This document shows, piece after piece, positions 12,943 through 24,822 of a stretch of DNA of 64,000 nucleotides. A model generated the notes under the pieces. It was given only the letters and a program-made list of their open reading frames with translations, had not been told where the DNA came from and searched no databases. This DNA is from Spirogloea muscicola (taxonomy: Eukaryota; Streptophyta; Zygnematophyceae; Spirogloeales; Spirogloeaceae), in contig WELB01000256.1 of assembly GCA_009602725.1 (NCBI GenBank), positions 55,213-119,212 of the forward strand, given 5' to 3'. The position numbers and the translations under genes were made by a program. Positions within the stretch are counted from its first letter, which is position 1; every line of letters starts with the position of its first letter.

Positions 12943-14477
12943 ATGGCGGTCAGGATGCTGGGGCAGCTGCCGGCGCCCAAGCACGGGGCGGGGCTCGGCG
13001 GTTTGCCGGCGTACGATGCCACGGCCGACCCGTGGTTCCTCAACCGCGGCGCCGCCGCCGGCAAGCCCCCGGCGGCGGCGGCGGTGGCGNTGGCCTATCG
13101 CGATTTGTACCCCTAGTGTGCCCTTGTACAAGCCTCTATGTGCTCCAACAAGCCCCTCTTATGACTCATGGACAGTGGAGCGGAGGCTATGGTTGCAGAC
13201 TGTATCTGGGCCACCGTTAGCCGCCACGGCCAGGCGCGAAAACAGCACACCTCAGGACACGTTGGCCGCTCACACGCTTTGCCATGCCTTCGCCTCCAAG
13301 CTCAGCCTTCGCCTTCTGCAACCTTGACGTGGCTTGTTACAATGAGCTTGCGTTGCACCAAGACTCCTTGCTGCTATTGCTGCATGACCCCGGACACGAA
13401 CTTCTACGACCCTGTAAGGAGACAGCTGGTGCTGGTAGGAGGAGATCTGTCCTTGTGACCTCCCTCGAAGGGGGGCTTGGCTAGCGGCGACATAACTGCC
13501 TCGCCGTCGCCTCGCAGCTGTCAATGCAACCAAAGTCCAGGCTTTTAGGCAGGGCCGCCACTCACCTGTGGTTAGGAAAGGGCGTCCTTCTCCGCCCGCG
13601 TGCTCTGCATCTGGAATCCTACTCCTGTTGCAAACTCTGCTGCAAGTCAATCTGCTCCCTACAGTGCTGTGGCTCGCTTCCAAGCGTCCAGCGGTTGGAC
13701 CCTCGCAGCGATAAGCCTCTTAAGTGAGCCGCTAAGTCATGAGTTGGCCATGCGCGGGCAGTATCACAGGCCCCGTCTGCGCGCTTGTTCTGTCATTGGG
13801 ATCAGCGCATCGGTTGTACTTCGAGGACGTAGGTATAAGCATATTGTTCAACTGGGATTTTTCGGGCTACCGATTTCCAGCCTCCTCGCTCCAGGGACCC
13901 TGCCGGCGCGGGCTCGCTGGCGGCCACGGGGCCTGCTGGGGCCGCCGCCATGGACACCGAGGACGACGGTCCGCGGCGGGGCGAGACGCGCGAGGAGCGG
14001 GAGGAGCGGCTGCAGCGCGAGGGCATCCGCGAGGACCGCAGGCGCGAGCGGGAGCGGGAGCGGCGGCTGGACGCCAAGGACGTGGCGGCGGGCAAGAAGA
14101 GCAAGCTGACGCGCGACCGGGACCGCGACGTGAGCGAGAAGGTGGCGCTGGGCATGGCCAACGTCGGCGGCGGTGGCGAGGCCATGTACGACCAGCGGCT
14201 GTTCAACCAGGAGCAGGGCATGGAGTCGGGCTTCGCGGCGGACGACGCGTACAACGTGTACGACAAGGGCCTCTTTGCACGCGAGCGGCCGTCACTCTCT
14301 GGCCTCGTCGGCAGCGTCAAGGGCGCCGCTGGTGGCGGCCGCGACAAGCCAGTGGAGTTCGAGAAGGATGCTGTGGAGGCCGATCCTTTCGGTCTGGACC
14401 AATTCCTGACGGAGGTGAAGAAGGGCAAGAAGGCCATGGACAAGATCGGGTCCAGCGGCATCATGCGAGCCCTCTGA
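12943..14477 (+). pseudogene. SKIP: SNW/SKIP splicing factor: first and last exons only, SNW core not present
   Basis: SKIP (SNW1, yeast Prp45) is a spliceosome and transcription coregulator. The first exon, 12943 to about 13100, starts in a good context and gives LGQLPAPKHGAGL followed by ATADPWFLNR, matching the plant SKIP N-terminus (LPAPK...WF.NR). The last exon, 13881-14477, begins after a TTCCAG acceptor and gives the C-terminal region: ETREEREERLQRE, GKKSKLTRDRDRDVSEKVAL, MYDQRLFNQEQGMESGF, DPFGLDQFLTEVKKGKKAMD. The roughly 350 residues between, including the SNW motif itself, should need about 1 kb of coding sequence. The 780 bp between the two exons show none of it. An unresolved base at 13090, inside the first exon's end, suggests a collapsed assembly gap; a real internal deletion is the alternative. 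If the gap explanation holds, this is an intact gene drawn too short. Confidence 0.8.
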
Positions 14478-14802
14478 TGGCGCTCCGCTCTTCTGGAGTT
14501 GCAAGCAAGAGTGAGTCCAAAACATGAGTAAAACCTGGAGTGCCATATGGTCATTGGCTTGCTTATCTGGCATGTGGTGGAAATGTGTTAAGATGCTGAC
14601 CACTATTTTGTAAGCTTTGCAGGCAGACTCAGCTCGGGGTGCAAGCAGGCACCTCACGCTGCGCTATCATGTGCTGCAGCGCCTGCTGTTACCATGTTAC
14701 AATTCTTCCGGGGACTTCGGGACGCTCAGGCTGCGCTTGCAGTTTTGATATTTGATTATGTACAGTGTCCGCTTTAGGCCATGAAAGGACGCCTGTGCTG
14801 CC
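14478..14802. other. Convergent 3' spacer between SKIP and THG1
   Basis: The SKIP locus (+) and THG1 (-) end here facing each other, 325 bp apart. Nothing else was recognised. Confidence 0.6.
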
Positions 14803-16447
14803 TCAGCATGCGAGTATGTGGGGGTGTGCATCCCAAAAAGTTGATCTGATGATGTCATCGTGCTTGATAGTCGTCCGCCACCTGGGTCTCGACACCGGGG
14901 GCGCCTCGGGTGCCTCGGGCGCTCCTTTGACTACCTCCTCCACCTGCATGGTGTGTTGCCTTGATGAGTGAGATCTTGAGCGCCGCACGTGTATCAGACC
15001 TTGCTCAAGGTGCTTGCGCATGTGAGTACAACGTGGCCTTCGATTTTGTACGCAGAAGACTGGTCAAGTCTACTATGATTGCTGAGCTTGTTAAGCTGCA
15101 ATTGTGGGTGGCACTTATGTTAGATGAAGTGCAAGGTGTTAGATGAACCACAAGGTGGTGAAGTCTCTGAATTACTCGTACAATGTTACGGAAGACCAAA
15201 GAGCCCTTCCGAAAGATGGCTGGCAAGGAGTTGTAATTAAGGCCAAACTGGGAGTAGAGGAGCTCGTTTTTGAAGTCAGCCTGTGTGCCCTGCAGTAGCG
15301 AATGGTGTCAGGCAATTATATCAAGCACACAGTCGCCTCTATCACATCCTGCACGATAGTCGCTTGACAAGCAGTCAGGCTGGCAACTGCCAAAAGCACC
15401 AAGCAGGTAATTGGTGAGCACCTTGATGACCGTTTGCGCCTCAACATGCGTCTTGCCAGCCTTCACTAGCATCCAGAAGCACGTGTTGTACTGGTTATTC
15501 ACGTGGCCTGAGTGAGCAGCAGCCCGTACGCACGAGTCAATATGCGCAATCAAAGGCCAAAGCGTGACACGCATAATCGACCACACAAGCTTTTCAGTCT
15601 TACCATTGCAAGAGCGAGAGTCAATGGCACTGCGGATGCAAGAAGAGGAGGCGCGGGAGCCACCCACAATCCACCTGTCGCCAAGCGAGGTAGTCACGCA
15701 AGATACTGTCTGATGGGTAGCAGATGGCACGCCCGTCAAACGCCGGAGCGTACTGCAGCGGCACGTCGAAGAAGTCGGACCACCGCAAAACATACGTAGC
15801 CGCAAAGAGCGACACAATCACTGACACCAACTTGCTGCGAGCACGCCAGTCACGCGCACGACGTGGTAAGCACGTCTCTCTGCAGTTCTGCAGACCGTCT
15901 CTGCAGACCGCCGAACATAGTACACGGCGTCTGCAACTTCTGTCAGCTGCAGTGAGGTCTACAAGACCCACTGAGGTGCTTGGCACAGTTCCGCGGTCTG
16001 CGATCCTACGACTTGGTAGCTCGGTGAGGAAGTTGGTGACGGCGTGGCAAGAAGGCGACAGGCCGGGGGTCACGCACTGGACGGGGCTCTGCGAGCCCAC
16101 CTCGCCCGCCGCTGGTACAGCTCGCTGGTCTTCCGCAGCACGAAGCTGCCGCGACACAGCACCGGCGAGAGGCACGAATGATTCGCCAGGTCATGGCGGA
16201 GCCCCGAGCAGATGGCGAAGCTGCCGTGACACCCAAATGCGGAGGGCGGCGGCGCTCGCACACCTGTACTCGTCGCTGACGCCGTAGGCGAAGACGACGT
16301 CCGGTTGGTCGTCCAGCACGGCGGCGGCGGCGGCGTTCATGAGGCGCAGCGCGCGCTCGTCGTTGGGCTTCTCGAACCCGTGCGCCTGCGAAAACCTGCG
16401 GGACGACCCCCGCCGCGGCGGCTCCGCAGTGGCGCTGAGCGAGGGCA

Positions 16448-16482
<35 letters not shown>

Positions 16483-16622
16483 TGGCAATGGCAATGGCGG
16501 CGGCGCGGTGGGGGCCACCTGGTGAAGGCGCGGCCGTCGAGGCGCAGGACGACCCAGGTGTGCGGCAGCAGCCGGTCGGCCTGCTCGAACCCGCGCACGT
16601 ACTCGAAGCGGCTGTTGGCCAT
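14803..16622 (-). CDS. THG1: tRNA-His guanylyltransferase, seven exons
   Basis: Adds the G-1 residue to the 5' end of tRNA-His in a reverse-polymerase reaction. Exons in transcript order: 16622-16519, 16395-16264, 16145-16101, 15834-15668, 15507-15422, 15289-15182, 14943-14803; all phases agree and give 260 residues, the usual size. Family marks in order: start MANSRFEYV, metal-binding [28 protein letters not shown] (second metal-binding acidic pair), [43 protein letters not shown] and the C-terminal [16 protein letters not shown]. The first intron contains a GGC-repeat tract (about 16445-16482). The start codon lies 164 bp from that of the oppositely oriented TTLL12-like gene, so a shared promoter is likely. 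Confidence 0.95.
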
Positions 16623-16786
16623 GGCGCCGCCGCCGCCGCCGCCGCCGCCGCGGGGTGCGCGGCGACGGGCTGCAAGGGAAGGCTTGGTGGCACTGGGGGC
16701 CCTTGAACCCCAAACCCGCTGGGCTCCGAGGCAGCGCCGCCGCTGGCCNGGCGGCGGCGGCGGAGGTTGGCGCGGCAGCGGCCGCC
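16623..16786. promoter_or_regulatory. Bidirectional promoter between THG1 and TTLL12-like gene
   Basis: Only 164 bp separate the two divergent start codons. The region has a CCG-repeat tract at about 16623-16650, an imperfect telomere-like CCCCAAACCC motif near 16705, and an unresolved base at 16749. No TATA-like box is visible. That it drives both genes is inferred from spacing alone. Confidence 0.5.
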
Positions 16787-19700
16787 ATGGAGCTGCCGGA
16801 CTTCGTGCGCGTGCACCAGATGCCGCTGCTCGGTGCGTCGCCCGCGCCGCGCTGCCATGGCGCCGCGAGCTCAGTCATCTCGCTGGCTCGCGAGCTCCCG
16901 CCGCTCACGGCGCGCATGGCGGCGGGGCGAGCGCAGCGGCGGGCGTGCCCGAGGGCCTCCATGCGCGGCTCTTCGACAAGCTGCGGCGCGACGTGCTGGA
17001 CGCCGGCGAGCGCTTCGCCGTCGAGCTCGTGCGCCCCAGCGGCAGCAGCCGGCGAGGTGTGTGCGCGTGCCGCAGCCAGGCGCCCGGCTCCACGGCGCCG
17101 CCGGCTGCGCGCTGACACTGCCACAATGGCGGCGCGGGCGCAGGCCGGCCGCAGCGTCGGGTGGTGCTGGCGGGACCGGCGGGCGGCAGCTTGCTGGCGG
17201 AGTCGGACGTCTTCCTGGTCGACCACGCCTGGTCCTTCCGCCTCGCCGACGCCCGCAAGCAGGTGCTGTGCCCCGAACGTAGATGGAGTCCCGATCGCGG
17301 CGCCGTCGTCCTGCTGCTGAGCCCCTGCTTGACATGGCGACCGCCGGTCGACAACAGCTGGAGCAGGCGCCGGGCCTCGTGGAGCGCATGGCGGCGTTGA
17401 TGGGCTGCAAGCAAGACGCAGCCGTGGAGGAGGAGTGTGAAGAGGAAGAGGGAGGGGAGGAGAGGGGGAACCCACGACCGGCGGATGGTGGCGACGGCAG
17501 CGAGCGGCAGGGCGAGGTGGAAGCCGTGCTGGCTGCCACCGAGGAGGCGGCCTTGGCTGCCGGGGAGCCCGTCCGCTGGCTGGAGCTGGACGAGCTTGTC
17601 ATTGACGACAGCCGGCTGGACGGGCTTGCACTGCACGCGCGCTTCCCAGTGGGTTGTGCGCTACCTGGTCATGCCTGCTCTTGGTCTGTGCCGCACGTTG
17701 AGCTGCCCGTGCGAGCGGGACGTAGCTCATACCTGCTGCGGCAGCGGTGGCGGGGGCGGCGGCGACGGATGGCAGGAGCTGGAGGGCCTCAGCCTGTGGG
17801 GCAACAGCCTGCAGTCCGTGGAGGCTGTCGTGGCGGCCGTGGCAGGCATGGCTGGCCTGCGCGCCCTGTGGCTCAACGCCAACCCCGTCGCAGTCAGCTG
17901 GTGAGCCCGCATGCTCACCTGCTTGACATATCCGAGACCGTTGCCAAGCTCGGCTGACATCCCCTGCGACTGCAACCAACTAGACACATTATTGAGGCCC
18001 TCCTCCATTGGCTCCTGATGCCGTGCCTTGTCGCTTCAGCGGTGCAGACTTGCAGCGCAAAGTGCAGGCTGCGCTGCCACTGTTGGAGCTGTACAACAGC
18101 ACCCTCACACCGGCATACACACTCTGGGCCCTGAGCTTCTGTGACAAGGGAGGCAGCGACAGCACCAAGCAAGGCCCTCTTCTGGCACTGGACGTCGGGG
18201 AGCTCGACTTGTCGGACCGAGCTCTTCCCCTCCTCAAACCCGAGGTTGAAGCCGCGCCCAGATCCTGGCATTCTTGCTTCCAGTCCTAGACTAGCGGCAA
18301 AGGCTCCAGGGAGTGAGTGGAAATTGTTGGCGCAGCGCAGGTCTTTAACTCAGAGCGGTTGCCACACCTGCGGTCGCTTCACCTTGAGGGAAACATGCTC
18401 TCAGCGCAGCCGACGGCAGAAATTATAGCTGTGTTACATTCCCTGCCTTTACTCGAGGACCTCCATGTAACGTATCCTGCCTCATCAGTTCAGCCACTTG
18501 TAATCTGCACCCGCACTACTTGCACGCCAGTCTAGCTTGCTGAAGGCAAATGCAAGATGTGCGACAAGGAACCCATTGCTGCAAGGGAGGACGTTGTGCA
18601 AGTTGAGGTCAGGGTGTGTGCTAAGCTTTCACCTTGTGCCAGACTTACTGTTGACTGGGCCTGCTCGGGCCTTACCGCAGGTGGACGTGCCAGGCCCCTT
18701 GGGACCGTCCACGGCCGTCATTGCTGAGTTCCTGCCGGGCCTTCAGAAGGTCCTGCGATGTTTCTTGTGCACGGCCCACTTTGATGCACGCCAGTTGCAC
18801 TGACATTTGCAGGCTGTTCAGGACATAAAGGCTTGATTGTTTATTGCGTGGCATCTCTTGCATCGGGATGGCTTACTTGTGACCATGCTGCAACGTACTG
18901 AATTTGGCAATGGCCACTGGTGGCCAGCTGAATGGCGAGAGCACGGCACTGCTCAAGACCCCCGACTGGATCAAGAAAGAGCAGCTCCACATGCACCCAA
19001 GGCTACCACCAGTCGCCTCAACAGGAGGGCCTCCTCTTGTTGACGCTGTTATGGAGGGCCTCTGGCAGTACGCCTGCACGTACCGCCTGGCTACTGACTT
19101 GGCACTAGACGAGACGCCGATATGGTGCGGGGCCAACCGCCTCGAGATCTGCGGCTGCACGTGACTCTGAATTTTGGGCAAATTAGGCCACGATGTTACA
19201 AGCCCTCTCTCAATAGAGGAGCTGTGCAGGTGCTCAGGTACGTGATGGACGAGTTTGGCTCGGCCTTCCGGCACAGTGACAATCCCAACTTCAAGTTCGC
19301 GCCGTTCATGTACTTTCCCGACGGCACTCTCAAGTCAGCCATCAGGTATGTTGCACGTGTCCTATTGACCAAGAAGATATCTGCAGACTGATGACGACAC
19401 AACATACAGATTGTCTAAGTCCTTCACTAATTGCCTCATTTTGCAGTTACTCGCTGGTTTGGCCTATCAAGAACGTCAAACTGCACGAGGACTGCACGCG
19501 TGACTTTCTGCCAGGCGTTGGGGAGGAGCAGCAGCGCTCTGCACGCCTCACTGCCTGGTTCCACACCCCACCTGATGTCTTCCGTGAGGTGCAAACCTCC
19601 CAGCCTCTTAGCTTTAGTGTGATACTGTGATGAGCGTGCACTTGAGACTGAGCATGATCTTTCCAGTGATGGGCTGGTCTCCAGATCCTCTTGTGATGTC

Positions 19701-21652
19701 GTCTTCCTGAGAGGTGAGAGGTTTACTGTGACAGGCATACCATCTGCACACCTCCAAGTTGGCAGCTACGAGGCTACCTGAGAGGCCCCAAAGTGGCAGC
19801 CAAACAAGCAGACTGAGCTCGCAAGGCGGTGGACCTTTGAAAGTGTACTCTGACCTTCCGTACATTCACGAGTTCCTGTCACGTGCCGAGTTCGTACTTG
19901 GTAAGTCAAGGGACCACACTGACTTTTGCTTCCTCAGCGCCAATGTCTCATGGATGACGAAGTTATTGACTTGGGACGAGAAGGTCCGACCCCTGTGCTC
20001 TTCGGATTGCCTTGCAGTCGAGGATCCGGCAGAAAGTGATATCGTGTGGGCCAGTATACAAATTGATGATGAAGTCCGGTCCACGGCTCGCCTGAGGCCA
20101 GGGCAGCTAATCAACCAATTCCCTTACGAGGCGTGCCTGGTCATGAAACATCACTTGGCAAGCACAGTGCATCAGGTAAATTGCTGGTTACTCGAGCTGA
20201 CTTCTGTGAAAGTAGGTAGCACTGTCATGATAACCAACGAAGCAGGGGTCTTTTGTGACTGGTGCAGGCATATGGCGAGCCAAACTGGATGCAACCAACG
20301 TATGATCTCAGCACCCAGCTGCCGGCACTGATTGGTGATTATCAGCTGCGCCAGCAGAGTGGGCAAAACAACTTGTGGATCCTCAAGCCTTGGAATATGG
20401 CTCGAAGGCAAGTCCAGCATTTCACAAGTTCTACTTCCCCATTGTGAGCTCTAAATCTTAAAGTGAGGGTACTCACATGGTGCCTTTGGCATCGACGTAA
20501 TTTGTGTTGTTGGAGCAGCATTGACACAGTTGTGGTGGATACTTTGCCGGCGATAGTGCGCATGTTGGAAACTGGCCCAAAGATCGCTCAGAAGTACATT
20601 GAAGCTCCTGCCCTGTACAATGGACGGAAATTTGACCTCCGTTACCTTGTGCTGCTACGATCGCTAGACCCTCTGGAACTATTCGTCTCAGACGTCTTCT
20701 GGGTGGGCTGTCAAATGTCCACTTGCATTTCTGGTCACAAATGACGCACAGGCAGCCTGCAAGCCCGTCCGCTACTCAAATGTAGTGGTACTTGTTCGAT
20801 ACTCGTGCAGGCCAGGCTGGCTAACAATCCTTACAATGTCGACAAACGCATGCTCAATGACTTCCAGACCCACTTCACTGTTATGGTAGGCATGGGTGCA
20901 CTCTGCCTCTCCTGCAGTGTCGTTTGTCATTGGTGTGTATCCATCATGTCTACATTGACCCGTACATATGTGCAGCTCAAGCTGAAGTGCGACGAACTTT
21001 GATCTCCTCAACTTTCTGATCGGCTGTATTGTGAGCAGAACTATGTGGGGCTGCTGAATCACGTCAATACTCATGAATTTGTGGCCACCTTCGAGAAGGA
21101 GCACGAAGGTGTGGGAGCTGTGCCATGATATTACTGTCCCTGTAAGATGCAAATCTTGCAAGCAAGTAAAAGTGTGCAGCACATTCTGACTTGATGACAA
21201 CTGATGACAGCAATGATGTGATGCAGTGCACTGGGCAACTATACAGACCTCCGTGAATAGGTTGTTGCGGGACTTGTTCGAGGCTGCGAGATGCATACAT
21301 CCAGAGATGCAGTCTGAGTACAGCAGGGCCATCTATGGGTGTGACATTATGTTGGATAATCAATTCCAGCCCAAGCTACTCGAGGTCAGCCACATCCTTC
21401 ATATGGTGTCCAACTTTGGTCAAGGAAGAGGCCGAAAAGGCCTGTCAATATGCTGGTAACATTGGACCACGAATGATCTCTGCGTGGCACTTTCATGTGC
21501 AGGTCACCTACTGCCCAGACTGTACGAGGGCAACCAAGTACGACATGCAGTCACTTGCTGGGGACGGGCGAGTGTACAAGGGTGTAGATTTTTTCAATGA
21601 TGTTTTTGGCTGTCTATTTCTTAAAGAGACACGCAATATGACCAGGCTATGA
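16787..21652 (+). CDS. TTLL12: TTLL12-like protein (tubulin-tyrosine-ligase-like 12), 19 exons
   Basis: Exons: 16787-16832, 16937-17056, 17144-17262, 17358-17648, 17776-17900, 18040-18244, 18341-18466, 18681-18749, 18928-19124, 19238-19345, 19447-19588, 19759-19900, 20018-20175, 20268-20407, 20519-20702, 20811-20885, 21039-21108, 21227-21384, 21503-21652; 874 residues, no frame conflict. N-terminal part: VPEGLHARLFDKLRRDVLDAG, FLVDHAWSFR, PGLVERMAALMG. Then an acidic linker and leucine-rich repeats (about residues 190-330: LEGLSLWGNSL, LRSLHLEGNML), which animal TTLL12 lacks but which I recall in plant homologues. Then WYVMDEFGSAFRHSD and the ligase-fold part with NQFPYEACL, WILKPWNMARS, LRYLVLLRS, HFTVM, and VDFFNDVFG near the end. 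The intron after 20407 begins GC instead of GT. TTLL12 proteins act on tubulin and histone-linked pathways, with ligase activity disputed. Confidence 0.93.
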
Positions 21653-21798
21653 GATTGTGTTCTGAGTGAAGGAAAGTAAGCGAGTACGTCCACTGCATCT
21701 TCTGTCAGAGTTGTGCACAAGGACTTTGAAAAGCTGACCACATCTAGATCCAAGACAAGAATACAATCCTTTGCGAGCAGGTAATCACACACAAGTCG

Positions 21799-24570
21799 TC
21801 AATCGTCCTCGCTGTCGCTGAGAACGACCCCCCTCCGCTTCTGCTGTTTGCTGGGCGTGTCATGTGCGTCCACCTTCCTCACCGGTGCCTTCTCCACTAC
21901 AGGCCTGTCTGTCACATCGTCTACAGGCACTCGACTGCTCCTTTCATGGTCGCCGTCCTTCTCGTAGCCTCGCTGGGCGCCCACTTTATGCCGCCCTGAA
22001 GACCTGACCATCAGCTCATCATCTTTGCCGTCATTGTCCGCTGCGTCCGCCTCCTCGACCTCGTCATCCTCCTCAACGGCTGCTCCTTCATCTGGGTCCT
22101 CTTCTGAGACAGACTCTTCCAAGAGCTCGCGCCTTGTTCTGTATGGTGGCTCTGCGGCCTTCTGCCTCTTGCCGGGGCGCCCCTCAGGTCCACCAATGGC
22201 CACCTGCATCCATGCACATGGATGTGAAGTGAGCCTCTCGTCCCATCATCTCCACTCTGCCAGTAGAGATGAAAGTGCAGTAGCTGTTTGTACGCCCCGG
22301 GAGCTGAGGGCATGAGGCGCACCCGTTTGGCGTTGAGAATGCGCCGTTCTGCTTCCGCCTCAGCCTCCTCGTCCAGATCAAGACGGCGGGGTCTGGGTGC
22401 CGGGTCCTCATCCTCGTCGTCATCCTCCAAGAAGCCAGGGGAGAGCGCACGCTCCCGCCGCCGCCGTGGCAGGCTCGCTGCAACTGTGTCTGGGCGGTCA
22501 TACTTGCGCATCTCCCGGTCCTGGCGACGCTGCAGGTCCTCACGAGAGCGGATGCGCTGCTCCGCCTCCTTCTCGCGCTGGTGCTTCTCTTTCTCGGGGT
22601 CCACTCCGGGGTTGGTGAACTTCATGACGCGCGTCATCTTCTTGTACTTGGTATCCACCATGGCCGTCAGCAGCTTGTGGCTTGCGCTGTTCAGCGTGCT
22701 CGGCATGAACTTCATGCGCCGCAGCAGCCGCCCCTGCGCCTGGACCACCGACCCACTTCCTGCCACCTGCTTCTCCTCCTCCGCGATGCTGAGTGTCAGA
22801 CGCAACCAGCATCTCTGAGCACCCTCATTGCGGCACAACACTTTCTCTTATGTTCTTGAAGTCGATGTTAGCAAGAACCTATCTTGCATCGCTCAAAGTG
22901 GGGCTGTGTGTGCCTTGGGGTGGCGCAGGGCCAGCTGAAGTTGGTCGCGAGACACGTCCTGGATGCTCGTGGCCAGCACCTCCTTACCCAGCAGCAGCTG
23001 CAGGCTGCCATCCGACCAGCGCACAAACCGCGCCGTGCTCTCCAGCTGGTTGGCCAGGAAACGAAGCAGGGTCAACCACTGACGAAAGCATCCAATGCGC
23101 AGGACTGCGTGCAGTCAATGGGGCCTATGGAGATGGACAGAGAGGCTGACTGGCTGAGGTGTGGCCGGCACTGACGGAGGTTGAGCCGTCGGGGTGCGTG
23201 ATGGAGCGCCAGCGTGCAACATTCAGATCGAGCTTCTGCCGTCGACCTTGACGGTCAACCACGTAGGCAGACGCCTCCTCGGCGGCCTCGAACGTGTCCG
23301 CATCAAACGGCTGGCGCTCAATCTCCATGATGTTGGACATGGTCACAATGTGCATCTGCAAGCCAACGCGGCTGCCAGTCGCCGGAACATGAGTGATCGA
23401 AGCTTGTCATTGACGAGACTGCTGGCGGAGGCAAGGGCATGGCTGCAGCATCTGCCGCACCTTGCTGGGTTCCGCCAGCGGCGCCATGAGCGGGACGTCC
23501 AGGTGGATGGGCGGCCCCTGGCGCTTCTCGTGCCGGCGGCGCGGCTCGCGCCCCTCCATCTCGTTGCCCTCCTCCTCCATCTCCTCCTCCTCCTCCTCCT
23601 CCTCCTCCTCTCGCTCCTCCTGCTCCTCCTGCTCCTCCTGCTCCGCCTTCCCACCCTCGCCACCCCGCTCTTCGCCCTCGTCATCTGACCGCAGGACTGC
23701 GGCCATCTCCTCATCGTCGCCCTCGCCGCCTTCTCCGCTTCCCGCGCCCTCGGGCCGCTCATCCAGCTCCTCCTTAGGCGAGCCCGCTGCCCTCCTGGGG
23801 GCAGTGCTGGCAGCCACCTTGTCTTCGTTGTCGTCCTCCAGGTCCTGCTCGCTGGCCTCTGCCGAGGGCGAGCCGTCCCGCTGCGGGAAGACGGCAAGGA
23901 CGATGGTCACGACGACGATGATGCAACTGAGCGACGTCATAACCACGCGCAAGGAGGCCAGCACCATCTCGGCGATGCTGCTGCTGCTGATCAGGCCGCT
24001 AGGCCCCACGCGAACGGCGAGCCTTACCTGGACTCGCGGGGGACTGCTCGCGTCCAGCTCGGAGGCGGCACGGCTGCCGTCGGCGCTGCCGGTAGCGGCC
24101 GCTCCCGGAGACTCGAGCGCCGCCGCTTCGCTGCAACGCACAACGCCAGGCGCCAGCACAGCCATCTTGCTCGCAGCTGAGCACCGGCAGGCGAGCCAGC
24201 AACGCGGGCGCCGCATGAGCCGGCGCCAGCGTCGGAGGCGGCCGCCACCTGCGGGCCGCGGCGCCTGCGGAGCTGTGCCCCGGCGACGCGGCCTCGACGC
24301 CGGCGGGCGCCGCTGCACGGGCCGCATCCAGAGCCTGCGAGGCCGCCGGTGCCATGACCAGTCGAAGGCCGGCCGTCAGTCGCCGCCATGCGGCCATGAC
24401 TGAGCTGCGGGCGCACCGAATGCCGCCGCGCCGCGGACGCGCACCGCTGCAGGAGAGCCTCCGGCGGCTGCGGCGGCGGGGTTGGTAGTGGCACGCCGCT
24501 GCCGCCGGCGCTGCAGCTCCTCCTCGCCGTCCTCGTCCTCCGACTCGGAGCCGAACAGCGTTTCCATCAT
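21799..24570 (-). CDS. LEO1: LEO1, PAF1-complex subunit
   Basis: LEO1 is part of the PAF1 complex, which travels with RNA polymerase II and supports histone modification. Exons in transcript order: 24570 to about 24445, 23880-23461, 23355-23176, 23045 to about 22956 (or slightly longer), about 22766-22323, 22203-21799. The start MMETLFGSESEDED matches LEO1. Exon 2 is the acidic region with a long Glu tract (the TCC/CTC repeat at 23571-23645). Conserved core: MSNIMEIERQPFD, ARWRSI, RFVRWSDGSLQLLLGKEVL, QGRLLRRMKFMPSTLNSASH, then a charged helix with REKEAEQRIRSREDLQRR. The tail is acidic and ends VVLSDSEDD. The exon 4/5 join is unresolved; a GC donor near 22915 is possible. An unresolved base at 24587 lies just upstream of the start codon. 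Confidence 0.9.
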
Positions 24571-24822
24571 CTCCTGCCGGTCGTCCNAGCGGCGGCGGCA
24601 AGGCCACGGCGGGTGGCGCCTGCTGATAGGCTTACCGCATCCCCAGGACCTAAGCCTAACCCTAACCCTAAGCTACAGCCCTGAGCCCCCGCGAGCCGCC
24701 GCCGCCGACGCCGCCGCCGCCGCCGCCGCAGTGTAGGGTTTAGGGTTTAGCGCCGGCGCGTGAGCGGCGCTCGTCTGGAGCGGCACGAAGCCGCGCTGCT
24801 GTGCCGCCCCCCTCGCGCCGCC
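24571..24822. promoter_or_regulatory. Bidirectional promoter of LEO1 and COMMD4 with inverted telomere-like boxes
   Basis: The two divergent start codons are 252 bp apart. A run of CCTAA/CCCTAA units lies at about 24650-24673, and GGGTTTAGGGTTTAG at about 24736-24750, so the two runs form an inverted pair about 60 bp apart. They frame a CCG-repeat. Plant telo-boxes (AAACCCTAA) are known promoter elements of growth-related genes; their role here is inferred. Confidence 0.55.

Noticed and set aside
13280-13480. Candidate exon between the SKIP ends
   Set aside because: The translations (for example one with HQDSLLLLLHDPGHEL) do not match the SNW domain or any family I know, and no frame shows the SNWKN motif.
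13739-14527. Long plus-strand frame of 262 codons
   Set aside because: An out-of-frame shadow of the SKIP last exon, made of Gly/Arg/Ala.
16006-17475. Long open frame of 489 codons on the minus strand
   Set aside because: A by-product of GC-rich sequence; it runs across THG1 exons, a promoter and TTLL12 exons in the wrong frame and strand.
23571-23645. CTC/TCC microsatellite as a repeat feature
   Set aside because: It is coding: it encodes the Glu tract of LEO1 on the minus strand.
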